64,000 bases of DNA from Apostichopus japonicus (GCF_037975245.1 NC_092579.1:22861166-22925165), one strand, 5' to 3'. Counted from the first letter of the stretch, positions 46,501-59,337 are shown. Notes: generated by a model from the letters alone, not told the origin. Program-made: numbers and translations.

Positions 46501-49500
46501 CAGTTGTGTAAGAAGATATGCCTCATTATTGGAGTGGTTGGATTGTTCTACAAGATAATTTTTATGATAAATCTTCTGTCAATCGAGAATTTGTACAAAT
46601 TTTGAAATCACTTTTCAGGATTAAATGTGGCGAAATGGAATTCTACAACAAGAGTTTTGATCGCATCAACACCAAGCTGGAGAAGCGTTTGGCTCGCGTC
46701 AACAGGTTATTCCACAAAGTGACGACCACCGACGACCCAAATATACGAAAGGTATTTAAACGACTCAAACACTTGGTCACAGAGTGGTGACAGGTTTCCC
46801 TCTTAAAGAAGAAACATATCTGCACACCAGCTTACCATTTCTAATAGCAAGCTTGGTTAAAACTATTTCACATGAAATATCTGCTATTAAGTGCATATAC
46901 TGAACAAGATTGGAGTATTTTGCTTTTGGCTTCAGGGGTTAATAGTGCTCTTAATTAGGGAAAATATTTATCATAATACAAGATGTTTAATCAAGTTTGT
47001 TATGTTCAAATAATTACTTTTGTGGTTTTATTAGCTACCGTATTTAAATATTATAACTAACCAAAAGATTAAGTTATATAACGCGACGGTCCGCAAACTA
47101 TAGGGCGCAAACCAAGAGTTTTGGCATGTCAGGAGTTTTCCAGACATTGGAAACTTTACCTACAGATTTTGGGAGCTTGCCAAAATTCTATAATCCAAGT
47201 TAGCTGTCATGAATTCTGAGCATCGAATTCTGATGAGTCAGGTCTTGGTCAGTTATGGTTCAGTCTTCTTGCAAGGTCGTGGATCTAAAAGTTTGTGGAC
47301 TGCTGAACTAAAGTAATTACTTATCTACTTCAAGTAGTTTTGAGTTTCTGTTATCCTTCACAGATACATTTAATCCCGAAACGAATTGTCTATCACACTT
47401 TCCTTCTTTGTCTCGTTTTCATTTTGCTGATGGGATGCTTCCTTTTCTAATCTTTTTATTTTCCAGCTCGCTTCCAAAGGAAATGTTTTTGGAACTGACA
47501 TCATTCTCGCTACCATCATGTGTAGTACTAGATCCTCCTATTCCTGGGATGTCATCGTCCAGGTGAGACTATAGTATCAGAACAGTGTGAAGTAAAGAAG
47601 CATTGTAGCCTATCATGCACCTCCAGGAGATCTACAGCGAAATCCTTGTGACAAAATAACACACATTAGGATTATAGACAGCTCAATCAACACAAAAATA
47701 GACAAAATATTCAAAGGCTCTTGGTGTCACTAGTTTATTGATTTTTAAGTCCCTGAACCATCGTTCAAATGTGCTAGTTTCTATCAAGGCTGTGGGTACT
47801 CGGCTGTAACGTGTTAGGAGTCGCCCAAGCTTGGAGTCAAGAAACCTTGCAATCAGCCTTGTTTGTTTAACTACCTTCCATTTATTTGGTAGTTTACATT
47901 TGGTGAAATCTTATAATGAAACTCTGCATATCAGCTGGTGTTTTATTTCAATCCGTTTGTCTGTTTTCTGTTGTTTTAAGCACGTGGGAGGCAAACTGTT
48001 CTTCGATAAGAGAGACGACTCAGAATTCGGTAAGTCTTCGTCCAACCGTATGGTATATCTCTCTCATCCTTTTTCCATTTCAACATTTGATCTCTGACTG
48101 GATTTAATGACAATATGACACATTTTAAAAAGGAATGGATGGTGCCAGACTGTCCTGGTGATCTTCTGATAGTGAATACATTACATTGAGTGGTTGCGTC
48201 TGCAAAATATGAGTGTTATTGACCACAGTTTTACAATTTGTGCGCTGACTTAAGATACAGAAAGATTAATAAAAGGGAAAGCGGGATTTCTGATAACACT
48301 ACCTTTCGAACCAATCCCACATACATTTTTTGCTGGTGGCGATAGTTGCTGTATGAAGTTTGCAACCTTTTACCAACCCTTGTGAAGTTTGAGTTGGTTG
48401 CTTTGCATGTGTCGTTTGCTGCTATCAACATTATCCAGACTTGTTTACTTTCCAGTCCTGCTGTATATTATCACAGCATACTCTGTGAATGAACACCTTT
48501 CGTGTCTTGTACGCCTAGCCTACTTCACATTTGAAATTTTGTGCAAGACGCTCTTGCCACTTTTGGTAAAAAAGTCAATTACTGACTGATTTTCACCTCT
48601 CACCTTGCAAACATCACTTTTCAAGGAATTCATTCTGAGAAATGTTGACTCTGCACAATCAATTCTCCTTTCACTTTTTTTTCAATTTGATCAGATTTAC
48701 TGACTGTTAACGAGACTGCCAAGGAACCACCTCAGGAGGAGGGAAATCACATCAACTCTCCCCGTAACCTGGCCCTCGAAGCTACCTTCATCAACCACAA
48801 TTATTCACAGCAATGCTTGAAAATGGTAAGAAATAATTTTGAGCCATTATCCCGTAACCTGCAAATTCAACTTGCTATTCCTAAAACACTGCATACAAAT
48901 TTAAATGGGTCTAAATTAATTTTCTTGTGTTGCAAAACTTAGAAACTTTAAACTGTCCTTTTTTATCGGTGTTGGTTACAGTTCAGTTACATTTTGCAGT
49001 AACAACCACAACCGTTTCCCCTCCCTTTCTCATCTCTTTAGGGTAACGATAAATTCCGCTTCAAGGACAAGAATCCTTTTGTGTCTGAGGAGGACAAGAC
49101 AGATGTGGCGTCTGTCGGATACAGGTAAATATATTCTTCCCCAAAGAGGTCCCGAATTAATCGAAATGACCTCTGGTTGTTGGTACTACGTATAAATATC
49201 TTAAAGAAAACTCAGACAAGCTTACCACTTCATCATCAATTCTCAGAAGTATGCTGATGAAAGTTTCAAATGATATGAAATCTCCATTATGTGGAAATCA
49301 ATTCAATTTTCAGAAAATTTGTGACTAATTTTTCACCGTTTTCTGGGAATAATTTGTAAAACTTACTCTTATAATGCTCATGTTCATCTATCATTATGAC
49401 TTGTGTGTAAACTAAGGCTCTGATCATCCAGAGTTAATCAAAATATCTCAGCGTCCATGGTCACTCGGTCTTTAACTGTAGCAAACTTGTTATGAAACAA

Positions 49501-51436
49501 TTTTTCCCCTTTATTTAGTATTTCTATTAGATATTTTATATGATATTAAATCCATCTGTTTTCTTTATCTAGATTAACATCTGCATCAGAGATCTCGATT
49601 CTTTCATTACTGAGGATACTGTTATTTCATTTCTTCCTCTCAGATATCGAAAATGGAACCTCGGTGAGAACATCGATGTAATCATCCGATGCGAACACGA
49701 CAGTGTAGCGTTAGGGTCCAACGGCGAGACGCAATTCCTTAACATTAAAACATTGAACGAATGGGACACTAAGGTAAGGCCACTAAATACATCTGAATAG
49801 TACTGTTCTTCAAAGTTTCATACTGAAAACATTGGAATGGGACACTAAGGTAAGGCCACTAAACCCATCAGAATATTATCAGAGATAACAGGCCTGGGAT
49901 AAAGCATTCACTCATACAACACAGCTTAATGACAGCGTAATGGGCTACATTGTTCTTAATGAGTCAGAGCCATTTCAACTGAAGTGACATTTGATGCCAT
50001 TAATATCTTATAATGTAATAGTGATGTGTGGCCTTCATATCCCCGAACTGAACATAATCAGACTGCATGTCTGTAAAGGTGTTGCAAAAAAATGAGCCTT
50101 CCACAAACCCCTCTCATCTCCCCTTAATTTACAGCAAAGCAGTGCTGACGAATGGCGACAAAAGCTGGACTCTCAGAAGGGAGCAGTGCTAGCTACGGAG
50201 CTGAAGAACAACAGTTTCAAGCTGGCTAAATGGACTGTGTGCTCACTGCTAGCAGGATCAGACCAAATCAAGTTTGGGTGAGTGCTACTTGCTTCTGCTC
50301 GGAGAGGGTTCTCCGATAAGAAGGGGATAAAAGCAGTCCTCGTCATTTTGGTCATTTCATTGTTGACGCACTATATCTGATTCTGTCGGCAAATGCATTC
50401 CCAGTTTTGTTACCATGAGCTGTTTCTGTAGTGAAATTAAGTAAAATTACAAGATACTTGGCAACCTATTCCTATCAGGTTTATAGACAACTACAAACTG
50501 CCTCCACCTTGTAAAAAGAAAAGATTGATTTCATACGACTCATGGCACAAGGGGAACACTAATGCGATAATGTACCAGTAACTCAACTGGATCTTTGTTA
50601 AGGTCCAAGAGTGGGGTTAAAACTTACCGTTATACAGGACATGAACCGCCGATGTAAATTGTCATCATTCTGTTTACGATTTTATTACCGATTGTTGTTG
50701 TTGATGACATGTTTGTTAAAGCACATTTTATTTCTCCTCTCTTGTCTGGTGTAGGTATGTCTCTCGCATCAACCCCAGGGATTCGTCAAAGCATGTCATC
50801 CTCGGATCACAACAGTTCAAACCCAACGAGTTGGCCGCACAGATTAACCTGAATATGGACAACGCCTGGGGAATCCTTCGTTGCATCATCGATAAATGCT
50901 TCGAACTCAAGGAAGGCAAATTCCTGATACTGAAAGACCCTAACAAGGTGAGATGGTTTGGGATAATTCGGGAGTTCCAACAATGCCATAAATCATTGGT
51001 TTTATTGCCAAAGGCAGAAATTCCTGACATTCATCCCTGTATGTGTTGTGTGTGATGCCAATAAGAGTACGGCATGTCATGTAAGATCATAGACAGATCT
51101 TACATACATTAACAACATTTAATCACGATGTTATTCTTTACCTCCAGCCTGTGATCCGTATCTACGACATCCCCGACAACACCTTCAGCACCGATGACGA
51201 AGATGATGACGAAGACGATGATGACGACGACAACGAGGAAGATGGTAAGAAGGAACAATTCAAACTTTTTCCTAAATTAGAACAAAAGAAGGCATTGTCA
51301 TTCTCAAAGAGGAAGGAATCTCAAAGAACAACAGATTAAATTCAATCTAGCATTTCATTTTCTTTTTTTACTGACCTTTGTTCATGTTATATTCTTCTAT
51401 TTTGTTCTCCCAGATGAGAATGAAGAAGGCGGCTAG
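43529..51436 (+). CDS. EIF3D: Eukaryotic translation initiation factor 3 subunit D (15 exons, complete)
   Basis: Exons: 43529-43657, 44329-44374, 44907-45043, 45464-45616, 45875-45996, 46619-46751, 47467-47562, 47981-48029, 48695-48825, 49042-49124, 49644-49773, 50135-50277, 50755-50947, 51148-51244, 51414-51436. The total is 1665 nt, giving 554 aa against 548 in human; every junction is GT-AG and in phase. Conserved blocks include [19 protein letters not shown] near the N-terminus, [76 protein letters not shown] and FLILKDPNK. The protein is a peripheral eIF3 subunit that in vertebrates binds the mRNA cap on selected messages such as JUN. The C-terminus is a run of Asp and Glu split by the last intron. 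At the site where human has the CK2-type SSDEDE, this protein has STDDED. Confidence 0.97.
45184..45208. repeat. (TA)n microsatellite in an EIF3D intron
   Basis: A run of alternating AT after ATATGC. Confidence 0.85.
49741..49870 (+). repeat. Duplicated exon end and donor in EIF3D
   Basis: The end of exon 11 with its donor (AATGGGACACTAAG|GTAAGG, donor after 49773) is repeated 76 bp downstream (boundary after 49849), including the following GGCCACTAAA and an ATCTGAAT/ATCAGAAT block. Extending the coding frame past the first donor reaches a stop before the second copy. Confidence 0.9.
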
Positions 51437-52446
51437 GAAGAGACTCTTAGAAATGCAGTTATCGATGCATCGTTGGGGGTGAAATGAGACGTTAACATTG
51501 GTGCAGGATAAACAATTCTGGAGAATCTGCCTCTTCATGACATATTTCAAAGTGTAGCGTGAGGAAATTACTGGAGGGACATTCTCAGGTTTAATACCAT
51601 GATCTTGTGATCTGTAACTATGAAAGTTAAAGTAATTGTTGTATTGTAGCTCTCTCACTCTAGAATGTATTAATGGGTGTCAGCAGTAGCTGGCAATATT
51701 TCCAGACCAGGGATAGTCACATATAGGGGGGAGGGGAAGTCCTGGGTCATGACTGCTGGATTAAAGTCTGCTGTGCATAGAAGAGGTTTGCAAACATACA
51801 CAAGAATACTAATTGTGTTAATTAATGAATAGTTTTATTCTGTTCTAATTATACTGCATTATTTTGCATAGTATTATGGTAACTATAAATCAAGACTGGT
51901 AAATACTACTCTTCAAACATATCTCTTCCCCTACCCTCATTGTTTCCCTGTCATAGTCCTTTGTACTATAGGCACAATGTTGGAACGACTGACAACAAGA
52001 AAAAAGAAAAAAAGTGTTTCAAATGTATATGTACACATTAAGGAAGAAAGTGATACATGTTAGCATGATGACATTCCATATTGCTGACTGTGCATTACAT
52101 ATAATGCCAACTTGTTCAAGAAGTAAAGCTGCCTGTATGTCCAACTTTCTGTTCCAGCTAGGAACAGAACCAGTCATTGCATTTGAAAGATGAAGCAATA
52201 TTTAAAGGGGATTGCTACCCCTGTACCAGTCTAATGACAAACTGACTCACAGTGTAACCGTGTGACAGGGAAACCAAGCTATCGCAAGTTGGAATACATT
52301 TATGTGGACGGTTCCTTCACCTTCAAAATCAAATATGATATTTGACGATGAGATATGAAGCAACTTTGTTTAACCTTACTAAAGTTTCTATCACTGTTGG
52401 TAAATCATTCTCCTTACAATGAGACTAGTATCGGTAAATTAATAAA
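51437..52446 (+). other. Probable EIF3D 3' UTR
   Basis: Non-coding sequence after the stop. The first canonical AATAAA noticed is at 52441-52446, which would give a 3' UTR of about 1 kb. On the opposite strand AATAAA occurs at 51834-51839, suitable for the converging gene, so the two transcripts probably overlap. Confidence 0.45.
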
Positions 52447-52464
52447 ATACAAAATTTGTCCCGG

Positions 52465-55400
52465 TTATGATGTCTTTTGTCTCTTCTTTCCATCGTTGTC
52501 TTCATCTTCTGCAGTTGAATCTCTTTTAACTGGTTTTAGATTCTTTAAGAGATCTGGTTTCATTTGGTGGATGATGTAATGGGTCCAGAGAGTTAGCTCC
52601 ACCTTGTGTGGTGTCCAGTCAGAAGATCCTAAGTTTTAATGAATGCACAAATGTTGGTTCCGTTAGTTACGTTAAAGCATGGCTGCAGACGATTGACATT
52701 AACAGACTTCGTTATTAAACATCTCTTTGGGTCTATTGCAAACAGTAACGACTGTTTGAAATAGAAGTGAAACCATGAATCGAAGATTTGAATTTGTGAA
52801 AATGGCTATACTTAAAAGCAATGTGAAAAAAACAAAATTTCATTATGACAAGTGGACATAGTGGATGATTGCATCTGAATTTCAACCCTCCAGGAAAGGG
52901 ACCAGGAAAAGTGGGTTGGCTGGTAATGTCACCTGGCCAAATGTTCCACTTTACAACTTAACTTCCAGTGATCCCACTTCCCCCTCCCAACATGAAAACA
53001 ATTATTGTGCCATTAATACTATTGTGCACTCAAAATATTTTCATCACAGAAGAAACCCTACCTGCATCTTTAAGTCTATTGATACAATCCCTGATTTCTG
53101 CTGAGAAGTCATCGTACTGCCCCTCTGTGTATTTCAAGGCACCGATTCCAGGAATGGCATTCATGCTCTCATCTGCCATGAAAGGAGCGTGTTCTGGTGA
53201 ACCAGCAGCTAAAATAGCTGACAAATACAAAAAGAAATGATAAAGTGTTTTTAAAACTCAAACTTTTCACAAGTGCATAGAATACTATTTTGAAAGAACT
53301 TCAAAAGGAAAAGACCAGAATCGTTTAATCTACAGAAAGGTAATTTCAGTTAATAACAGTTACGAAGAAATAGATGAAATGAAAGGAATGTGTTCTTAGG
53401 CTGAAAGCTTTAAAGTGTTCAAAAACAAAAAAACAATGTTTAGAGTGCATAACTCATCTGTAGGGTGGTAAACATTTTCAGGGTAATCACTATCTTTACA
53501 GAGACGATTTGTTTGTAAAGCCAAAAGTTTTTACAAAGGATGTTCTGAATAAAAGGGATTTAAGAGTGACAAGCTTATTATTAGTATAAAAGCTGCTTCA
53601 GTAGAGAGTGAAATCTGTTTTGTTTTAGAGTGAAAAATGCACGTTTCAAATTGACAAAGTGTAAAATACATTTCTCAGGAACTATTTCATAAATTCAAAT
53701 GGGCAACTACAACAACATGAAACAGTCAGCATGCATTGCTCAATACAGGAGTAGTAACAGTCCTAAAAACCATTCAAATGTTATATTGAGCTTGACCATT
53801 AACATGTTAATAGCCATAAAACTACACATTTGTCCCACAAATGGGAGGGGAACCCCTTGTACTAGTTCCCACCCCCTGCTGTGACAACATGTTCTTCTTT
53901 CTTGAGATAATAAATGGTAATCATAGGAAATCTTTTAAAGGCTTAGAGTGTGTGTATGGGGGGGGGCAAATTTAGAATCATTCTATTATGACATGACCCC
54001 ACGTACATTCTGGTAGCCCCTTCCTCACAAAAACATCCCACTCCATCTCCCCTTCCCCTCAAAAACACCCCACTCCATCTCACCCTCCTCACACAAACAC
54101 CCCACTCCATCATCCCTACCTCACACAAACACCCCACTCCATCTCCCGCTCCTCACATAAACACCTCACTCCACCTTCCCTACCTCACACAAACACCCCA
54201 TTCCATCTCCTGCTCCTCACACAAACACCTCACTGTACCTTCCCTACCTCACACAAACACCCCACTCCATCTCCTGCTCCTCACACAAACACCTCACTCC
54301 ACCTTCCCTACCTCACACAAACACCCCACTCCATCTCCTGCTCCTCACACAAACACCTCACTCCACCTTCCCTACCTCACACAAACACCCCACTCCATCT
54401 CCTGCTCCTCACACAAACACCTCACTCCACCTTCCCTACCTCACACAAACACCCCAATACATCTGTCTTTTCTTGTTGTGACAAGTCAGTGCCTTGTTAC
54501 CATGTGTTTAAACCTACCTGATGCAGTGGCTGGCCCAACAGCTTTCAAAATACACAGTTCCTTGATTGCACCTTTCAAACTTTTTGAAACTTTCTTGAAG
54601 GCCTTCTTTGTGGTAGTTTCTACCAGAGTAGCATCATTTGTCTGGACCATCTCAGTGAGTCTGGGTCGAAACTTTCCTCTCTTTTGTGCAAATAAAAACA
54701 AAAGATGCTAAAATAGTAAAATGAGCGAATTCATCAAAGATACATGTGTCACCAATGGGTAGTGAGTGAGCAAGATATTGTAGTGTTCCATAAAAACTGA
54801 AAGTTAAAGAGTGTGAAGACTGGCGCAAAAAGAAACGTCTAATGCTGGTAATCTGACCTAGTTTCGAATGAGGTGTAACAAAAGAGTTCGACACCACCAT
54901 CGATCCCAGAAAATACACACACACAGCTTGCTACCGTTGGTAATTAGACACTAGTGTACAGTCAGTACATACAGCTGCGGTCAATACCCACAGCACAGTG
55001 TACAAACGATACAGCGATGGACATCTCAGGTCCAGCTAAAGATAACAAGGTATCACGTTTCATTATTGTCTGCATTTTGTAGCTACAAGAGAAAACTTCA
55101 CTTGCAGGCAACGGAAAGTTAACTTTTTCAGAGCGCGGAAGGCGGTTTGGGCGAGTCTCTAATGCCTTTAAGTTTGTGCCTGCAATCATTGCTTTACAAT
55201 TAGGTTTATATTTCTGCCAAATTGTACCATCTCTTTACTGTAACTCAAACACTTAGAAAGAGCTGAATCTATGAGTTAAGTTCACATTTTACACTTTTGC
55301 AGACTTCTGAAATTTTCATTGTCATCCAGTGATTTCAAGTAGGAAACTTTAAAAAAAGAAGAAAAAGGAAAAGAAAGATACAACACATAATGATCAGGAA

Positions 55401-57388
55401 TGCTTACACTTAGCTTCCATTTCATAAGTTTGGTGAGTTCTTCTTTGTTCATGTATTTAGGTTCTCGTGCTGAAATTTCATCTGGTAATTCTTGCTGGAA
55501 CCTGTGAAATATTTGACAAGTTGGAAGATAATCACATCTTTAAAGGTAGTATAGTTCCAATGCTGGAAAATTTCAAAAGATGAAAGGTATATTTGATTAA
55601 TGTAGAGTTCCAAGAAATAAAGTCCATGTTGTAACTGAAGATATTTGTGGCGTCACAAGTTTTACAATCTGCTTATGAACGTGCTCAAAGGTACATACTA
55701 AATATCTTTAGTGAGCTTTTCACAGACACAATTTACAGTAGGGGAGGAAGGGCGGGAGTAACTGTGTAAACACCAACTAATATCGTTCAATCATGCTGTG
55801 TACACCTCAGAAATATAAGATCTATATAAGGCACTATCTGTCTTGTGAACTAAGTGAAAGTTTAATTCATGCTTTTGTGACGTCTCATCTCGACTTCTGT
55901 AACTCCATTTTTACTGGCCAAACTTACACCTACACCTACACAAATTGTCTGCAAGAAGTTTAAAACTGGGCTGCTAAACTGCTGTTTGAGCAATCAAAAT
56001 GCACCCATGTTATCCCACTTCTTTAAATTGCTGGAACCTGTGAAATATTTGACAAGTTGGAAGATAATCACATCTTTAAAGGTAGTATAGTTCCAATGCT
56101 GGAAAATTTCAAAAGATGAAAGGTATATTTGATTAATGTAGAGTTCCAAGAAATAAAGTCCATGTTGTAACTGAAGATATTTGTGGCGTCACAAGTTTTA
56201 CAATCTGCTTATGAACGTGCTCAAAGGTACATACTAAATATCTTTAGTGAGCTTTTCACAGACACAATTTACAGTAGGGGAGGAAGGGCGGGAGTAACTG
56301 TGTAAACACCAACTAATATCGTTCAATCATGCTGTGTACACCTCAGAAATATAAGATCTATATAAGGCACTATCTGTCTTGTGAACTAAGTGAAAGTTTA
56401 ATTCATGCTTTTGTGACGTCTCATCTCGACTTCTGTAACTCCATTTTTACTGGCCAAACTTACACCTACACCTACACAAATTGTCTGCAAGAAGTTTAAA
56501 ACTGGGCTGCTAAACTGCTGTTTGAGCAATCAAAATGCACCCATGTTATCCCACTTCTTAGATCGTTGAACTGGTTACCAAATCAAAATTATTACTTTGG
56601 ACCTTTGGTGCATTGCTGCATCTCTAATTTTTCACCATAATATCTCTGTGAAATTATTGGCATTGAGCAATTCAAATGCCATACCCGTCAATCTAATTTT
56701 GTTACTTACTTGTTCCTCAAACTGTGTTGGTCTTACTTATAGTGAGCAGCTTTTTGTATCTCTGGTCCAAAGTCATGGAATTATCTTCCCAATTATCTAA
56801 AATGCATACCCTAGGCTATAAATCGCTGTTCATGGCTAAGCTGGAAACGAACTTCTTCTCGAGGTACTTTTGCTGATTTTTTTTGGGTTTTGATGTTATT
56901 TGTACGGCGCTATTGGCAACGTTTCTTCTAATTAGTGTTTAGTATTAACGAATGGTATAGAGATGGAAATACATTAGACAAACTCTCAACTTCATGATCA
57001 TATACTGATGAGATAACATGAGAGAACTTAATTCATTCAAAGTAGAAGAAAGGTTGAATCATTGACCTGCAAGAAGCAAGAGTAAACATGGAACTTGCCT
57101 TTTTCTTAAGCATTTGGAGCTTGCAACCAGTCAAATTAAATGAAATTGATGTGTATGCTATGCATACTGTTGATCTTGGCTAGGATTACATAGTAACATA
57201 TTAGATAAGTAGCTCAGGAGGTTGCTATCCTAATGTACCAACCATTTATCTAATTCTTTCAGAGTCTTCTTGCCACCTGGTTTGGTTATCTTTGAAGCTC
57301 TCAGATCTAGAGCCGTATCGTAAAGTTCATAAACCTGTTGCCATGTCTCAGGATTTGAGTCAGCGAAGAACTTCTGAGAGGCTGCCAT
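52465..57388 (-). CDS. Conserved uncharacterised protein with helix-hairpin-helix-like motif (5 exons, complete)
   Basis: Exons (high to low): 57388-57243, 55501-55408, 54680-54518, 53217-53062, 52628-52465. The total is 723 nt, 240 aa, with all phases matching. The start is MAASQKFFADSNPETW in a GCAATGG context; the frame extends upstream without another ATG. Conserved-looking blocks are the N-terminal helix ETWQQVYELYDTAL, LMKWKLSRGKFRPRL across exons 2-3, the glycine hairpin LKAVGPATASAILAAGSPE (about residues 125-143), FMADES, and a C-terminal DWTPHKVELTLWTHY, followed by a charged tail. LKxVGPATA is typical of helix-hairpin-helix DNA-glycosylase-like folds. I recall the family as widespread and functionally uncharacterised in eukaryotes, and cannot name a symbol. 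DNA binding is inference. The gene converges on EIF3D, and its 3' end overlaps that gene's probable 3' UTR. Confidence 0.85.
54021..54465. repeat. Minisatellite: 64-bp dimer of 32-bp units
   Basis: CCTCACACAAACACCCCACT...CTCCTGCT alternates with CCTCACACAAACACCTCACT...TTCCCTA. The dimer period is exactly 64 bp over the right half. The left part is more degenerate. It lies about 50 bp from the donor of the exon at 54518-54680. Confidence 0.9.
55492..56559. repeat. 532-bp tandem duplication including a splice acceptor
   Basis: 55492-56023 and 56028-56559 appear identical or nearly so, offset 536 bp. The duplicated unit starts inside exon 2 of the minus-strand gene (its first 10 bases), contains that exon's acceptor, and continues into intron 1 and the LINE remnant. 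Confidence 0.95.
55800..56880 (+). mobile_element. CR1-like LINE reverse-transcriptase remnant
   Basis: Translated with frameshifts and stops, the plus strand gives SLIHAFVTSHLDFCNSIFTG, then NWAAKLL, RSLNWLPNQ, SGPKSWNYLPN and FMAKLETNFFSR. These correspond in order to the conserved C-terminal RT region of CR1/L2-type LINEs (HAFVTSRLDYCNS, NAAARL, LHWLP, PKLWNXLP, FKSRLKTHLF). The first part is present twice because of the 532-bp duplication. Confidence 0.75.
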
Positions 57389-57489
57389 TGCTGTAAGATT
57401 GTTGATTAACACAACGACTGGTATGTTGGGGTGTATCAGCTGATTACTACTTTCCCGGGGTATGGTTCTTGTTTACGCGATGGGTACTT

Positions 57490-57560
57490 TATTTCCGGTT
57501 CTCCACAACCAATCAGGTAGGTCGTAATATCAACGATACTCTTCATTTAACCAATCACTT
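57490..57560. promoter_or_regulatory. Candidate promoter of the HhH-like gene
   Basis: Upstream of the start at 57388 lie an ETS-type ATTTCCGG (57491) and two CCAAT boxes (57509 and 57551). This is typical of TATA-less housekeeping promoters. It is a motif match only. Confidence 0.35.
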
Positions 57561-57931
57561 TTGATTTTACAATAGACTACAGGTATGTTGCAATATCGTA
57601 ATTGAATCACACGTGCAAGATAATCGGTAATGTATCAGAATGGACGTGGTCTGATCCCAATTGCATGGTAAGAAAATGCATTGTATCTTATATAGAACAG
57701 TTACATCATGGTATCAAAAGTGTCACGAACTTGACAATTTAAAGGTTAGGCAAGGCTGCCGCAGAAAGCTTGTATAACTTAGGCTAGTTCGTACGGTATG
57801 AAGCCATAGAGTAGTTCTAATTTCTAGTACTAGGCTAGGCCAAGTTTTGCGATGTTTCTATGGTGAGCACTAGGTACGTATACGACAGTGAGTTAGCCTA
57901 CCGATCAAGTGGCATTTAACTATATTGTAGA

Positions 57932-58666
57932 TCATACGACTTCAACTTGGGATTCAATCTTTGTCTGATCGAATAACGAGGACAGAAGGCTACTCTGCCT
58001 TATTTCATGTTTGTCCTGCTGTGGGGTGAACAGCATGGTACTTGGTAGGTTTTCTAATTTGACTGGCAGCTGTGGGAATGGAATGACTGTAAGTGTCAGT
58101 CCTTGTACTGCTGGCAGCTGGGTAAAAAACTTGTAGCACACATTTATTCTGCTGGCACCCAGATAAATAGTTAGGGCAATATTACCACTTTTATCCAACT
58201 GCAGTGAAAAATATAACTTATTTGCTTTAATATCGCTGGCTGCACAGTGAATAGGTGCCGATTGTCAGGTGAAGCACCTGCGCCGTTCCTGCTTTGCGAC
58301 CTTATTAATATATAACAGACAAAAGTACGAAGATCAGACTGATTTCCAGGGACAGTTCCCAGATTCCTGTACCATCCCAGGACTAAAAGTGTCCTCTAAT
58401 CTTATGTACTGTTCAGGGAATATGCCCAAGTTTGCAGAAAGGCCCTGAATAAATCCACAAATTTGACCTGTTTGGCCTACTGTTCCTACAAACAGCTTCA
58501 ACGTAAGCTGTGATTACAATTACAAAAGAAACTGCATTCATGATTCATAGATAAAGGCACCCAGATCTTTAGAGTAAGTATAATAAAGTTACAGACTTGC
58601 CTTGAATTCAAATCGTGGTACTTTTTTGATGTAAGACTTTCTTTTGCCAAAATTACTGAACTTCAT
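57932..58666 (-). CDS. Tentative small two-exon gene, unrecognised (110 aa)
   Basis: The model joins 58666-58601 (ATG start, in-frame TAG 15 bases upstream, 22 codons, basic) to 58198-57932 (88 codons plus stop). Exon 2 has a good acceptor (TTTTTCACTGCAG). The donor of exon 1 would be the non-canonical GC type (AAG|GCAAGT), and the phase is 0 at both sides. The long exon encodes a mixed hydrophobic peptide containing LPVKLENLPSTMLFT. It has no obvious repeats and codon use is not low-complexity, so the 88-codon ORF is better than most in the window. I recognise no family. A further open segment at 59038-59157 on the same strand might belong to the same gene. The model rests on ORF length and splice signals only. 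Confidence 0.28.
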
Positions 58667-59337
58667 CTTTCTGTTGTTCTACTGTAGATTACCAAACACA
58701 TGATGTAGAAATAACATAATCTCAGGTTTTGATTTCTACTTGATTGGATATGCAGGCAATACATAAATGTGTTAAGCTCACAAATTAACTGAATTATCAG
58801 CAATGTGCACTATTTCCACACAATGGTGATGAAGTACCAAGTAAAGGTTTGTTAATACTTTCTAGCGTGAATAACAGGCCTAAATCCACAATTATTCAAA
58901 ATCAAAGGAGAATTGACTTTGCTATAAATGCTAAGTGCAATTTCTATGTACCACCTCTTTATACTCTATCCCTTAATGTAGTCAGCACATCCAGATAAAA
59001 GGTTGACAATTTTTATCTGAATTACAGTATTTATCTAGAACCAGCAGTTGTGGCTTTCAAAATTAAATTCCATCCTCCTCCAGCTGGCCGGGCAATTCTG
59101 AGCAAACTGATCATATTTGACTGCAACTTTCTCTTTTCTGGTCAGAAATTGGTTCCACCTGTCCTAAAGTAAATTCATTAATGTGCCGAAGGTCTAAGTT
59201 AACATTAACTTTTGCTCCTGTATTAATTTCTACTCTGTTCTTCTTCCCCTTTTCTTATATGGACAGATAACCAACAGAAGAGGCCCAAGATAATCTTTTA
59301 AAGTTTTTCAAAACAAAAGTGGAAGGATTTGTTAAAA

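Noticed and set aside
53943-54137. Minus-strand ORF with repeating Cys/Trp/Val peptides
   Set aside because: Translation of the 54-kb minisatellite.
59038-59157. Open segment readable on both strands, with an HNC motif on the minus strand vaguely like MKRN2OS
   Set aside because: Similarity limited to a few residues and both strands are open, so no assignment was made.
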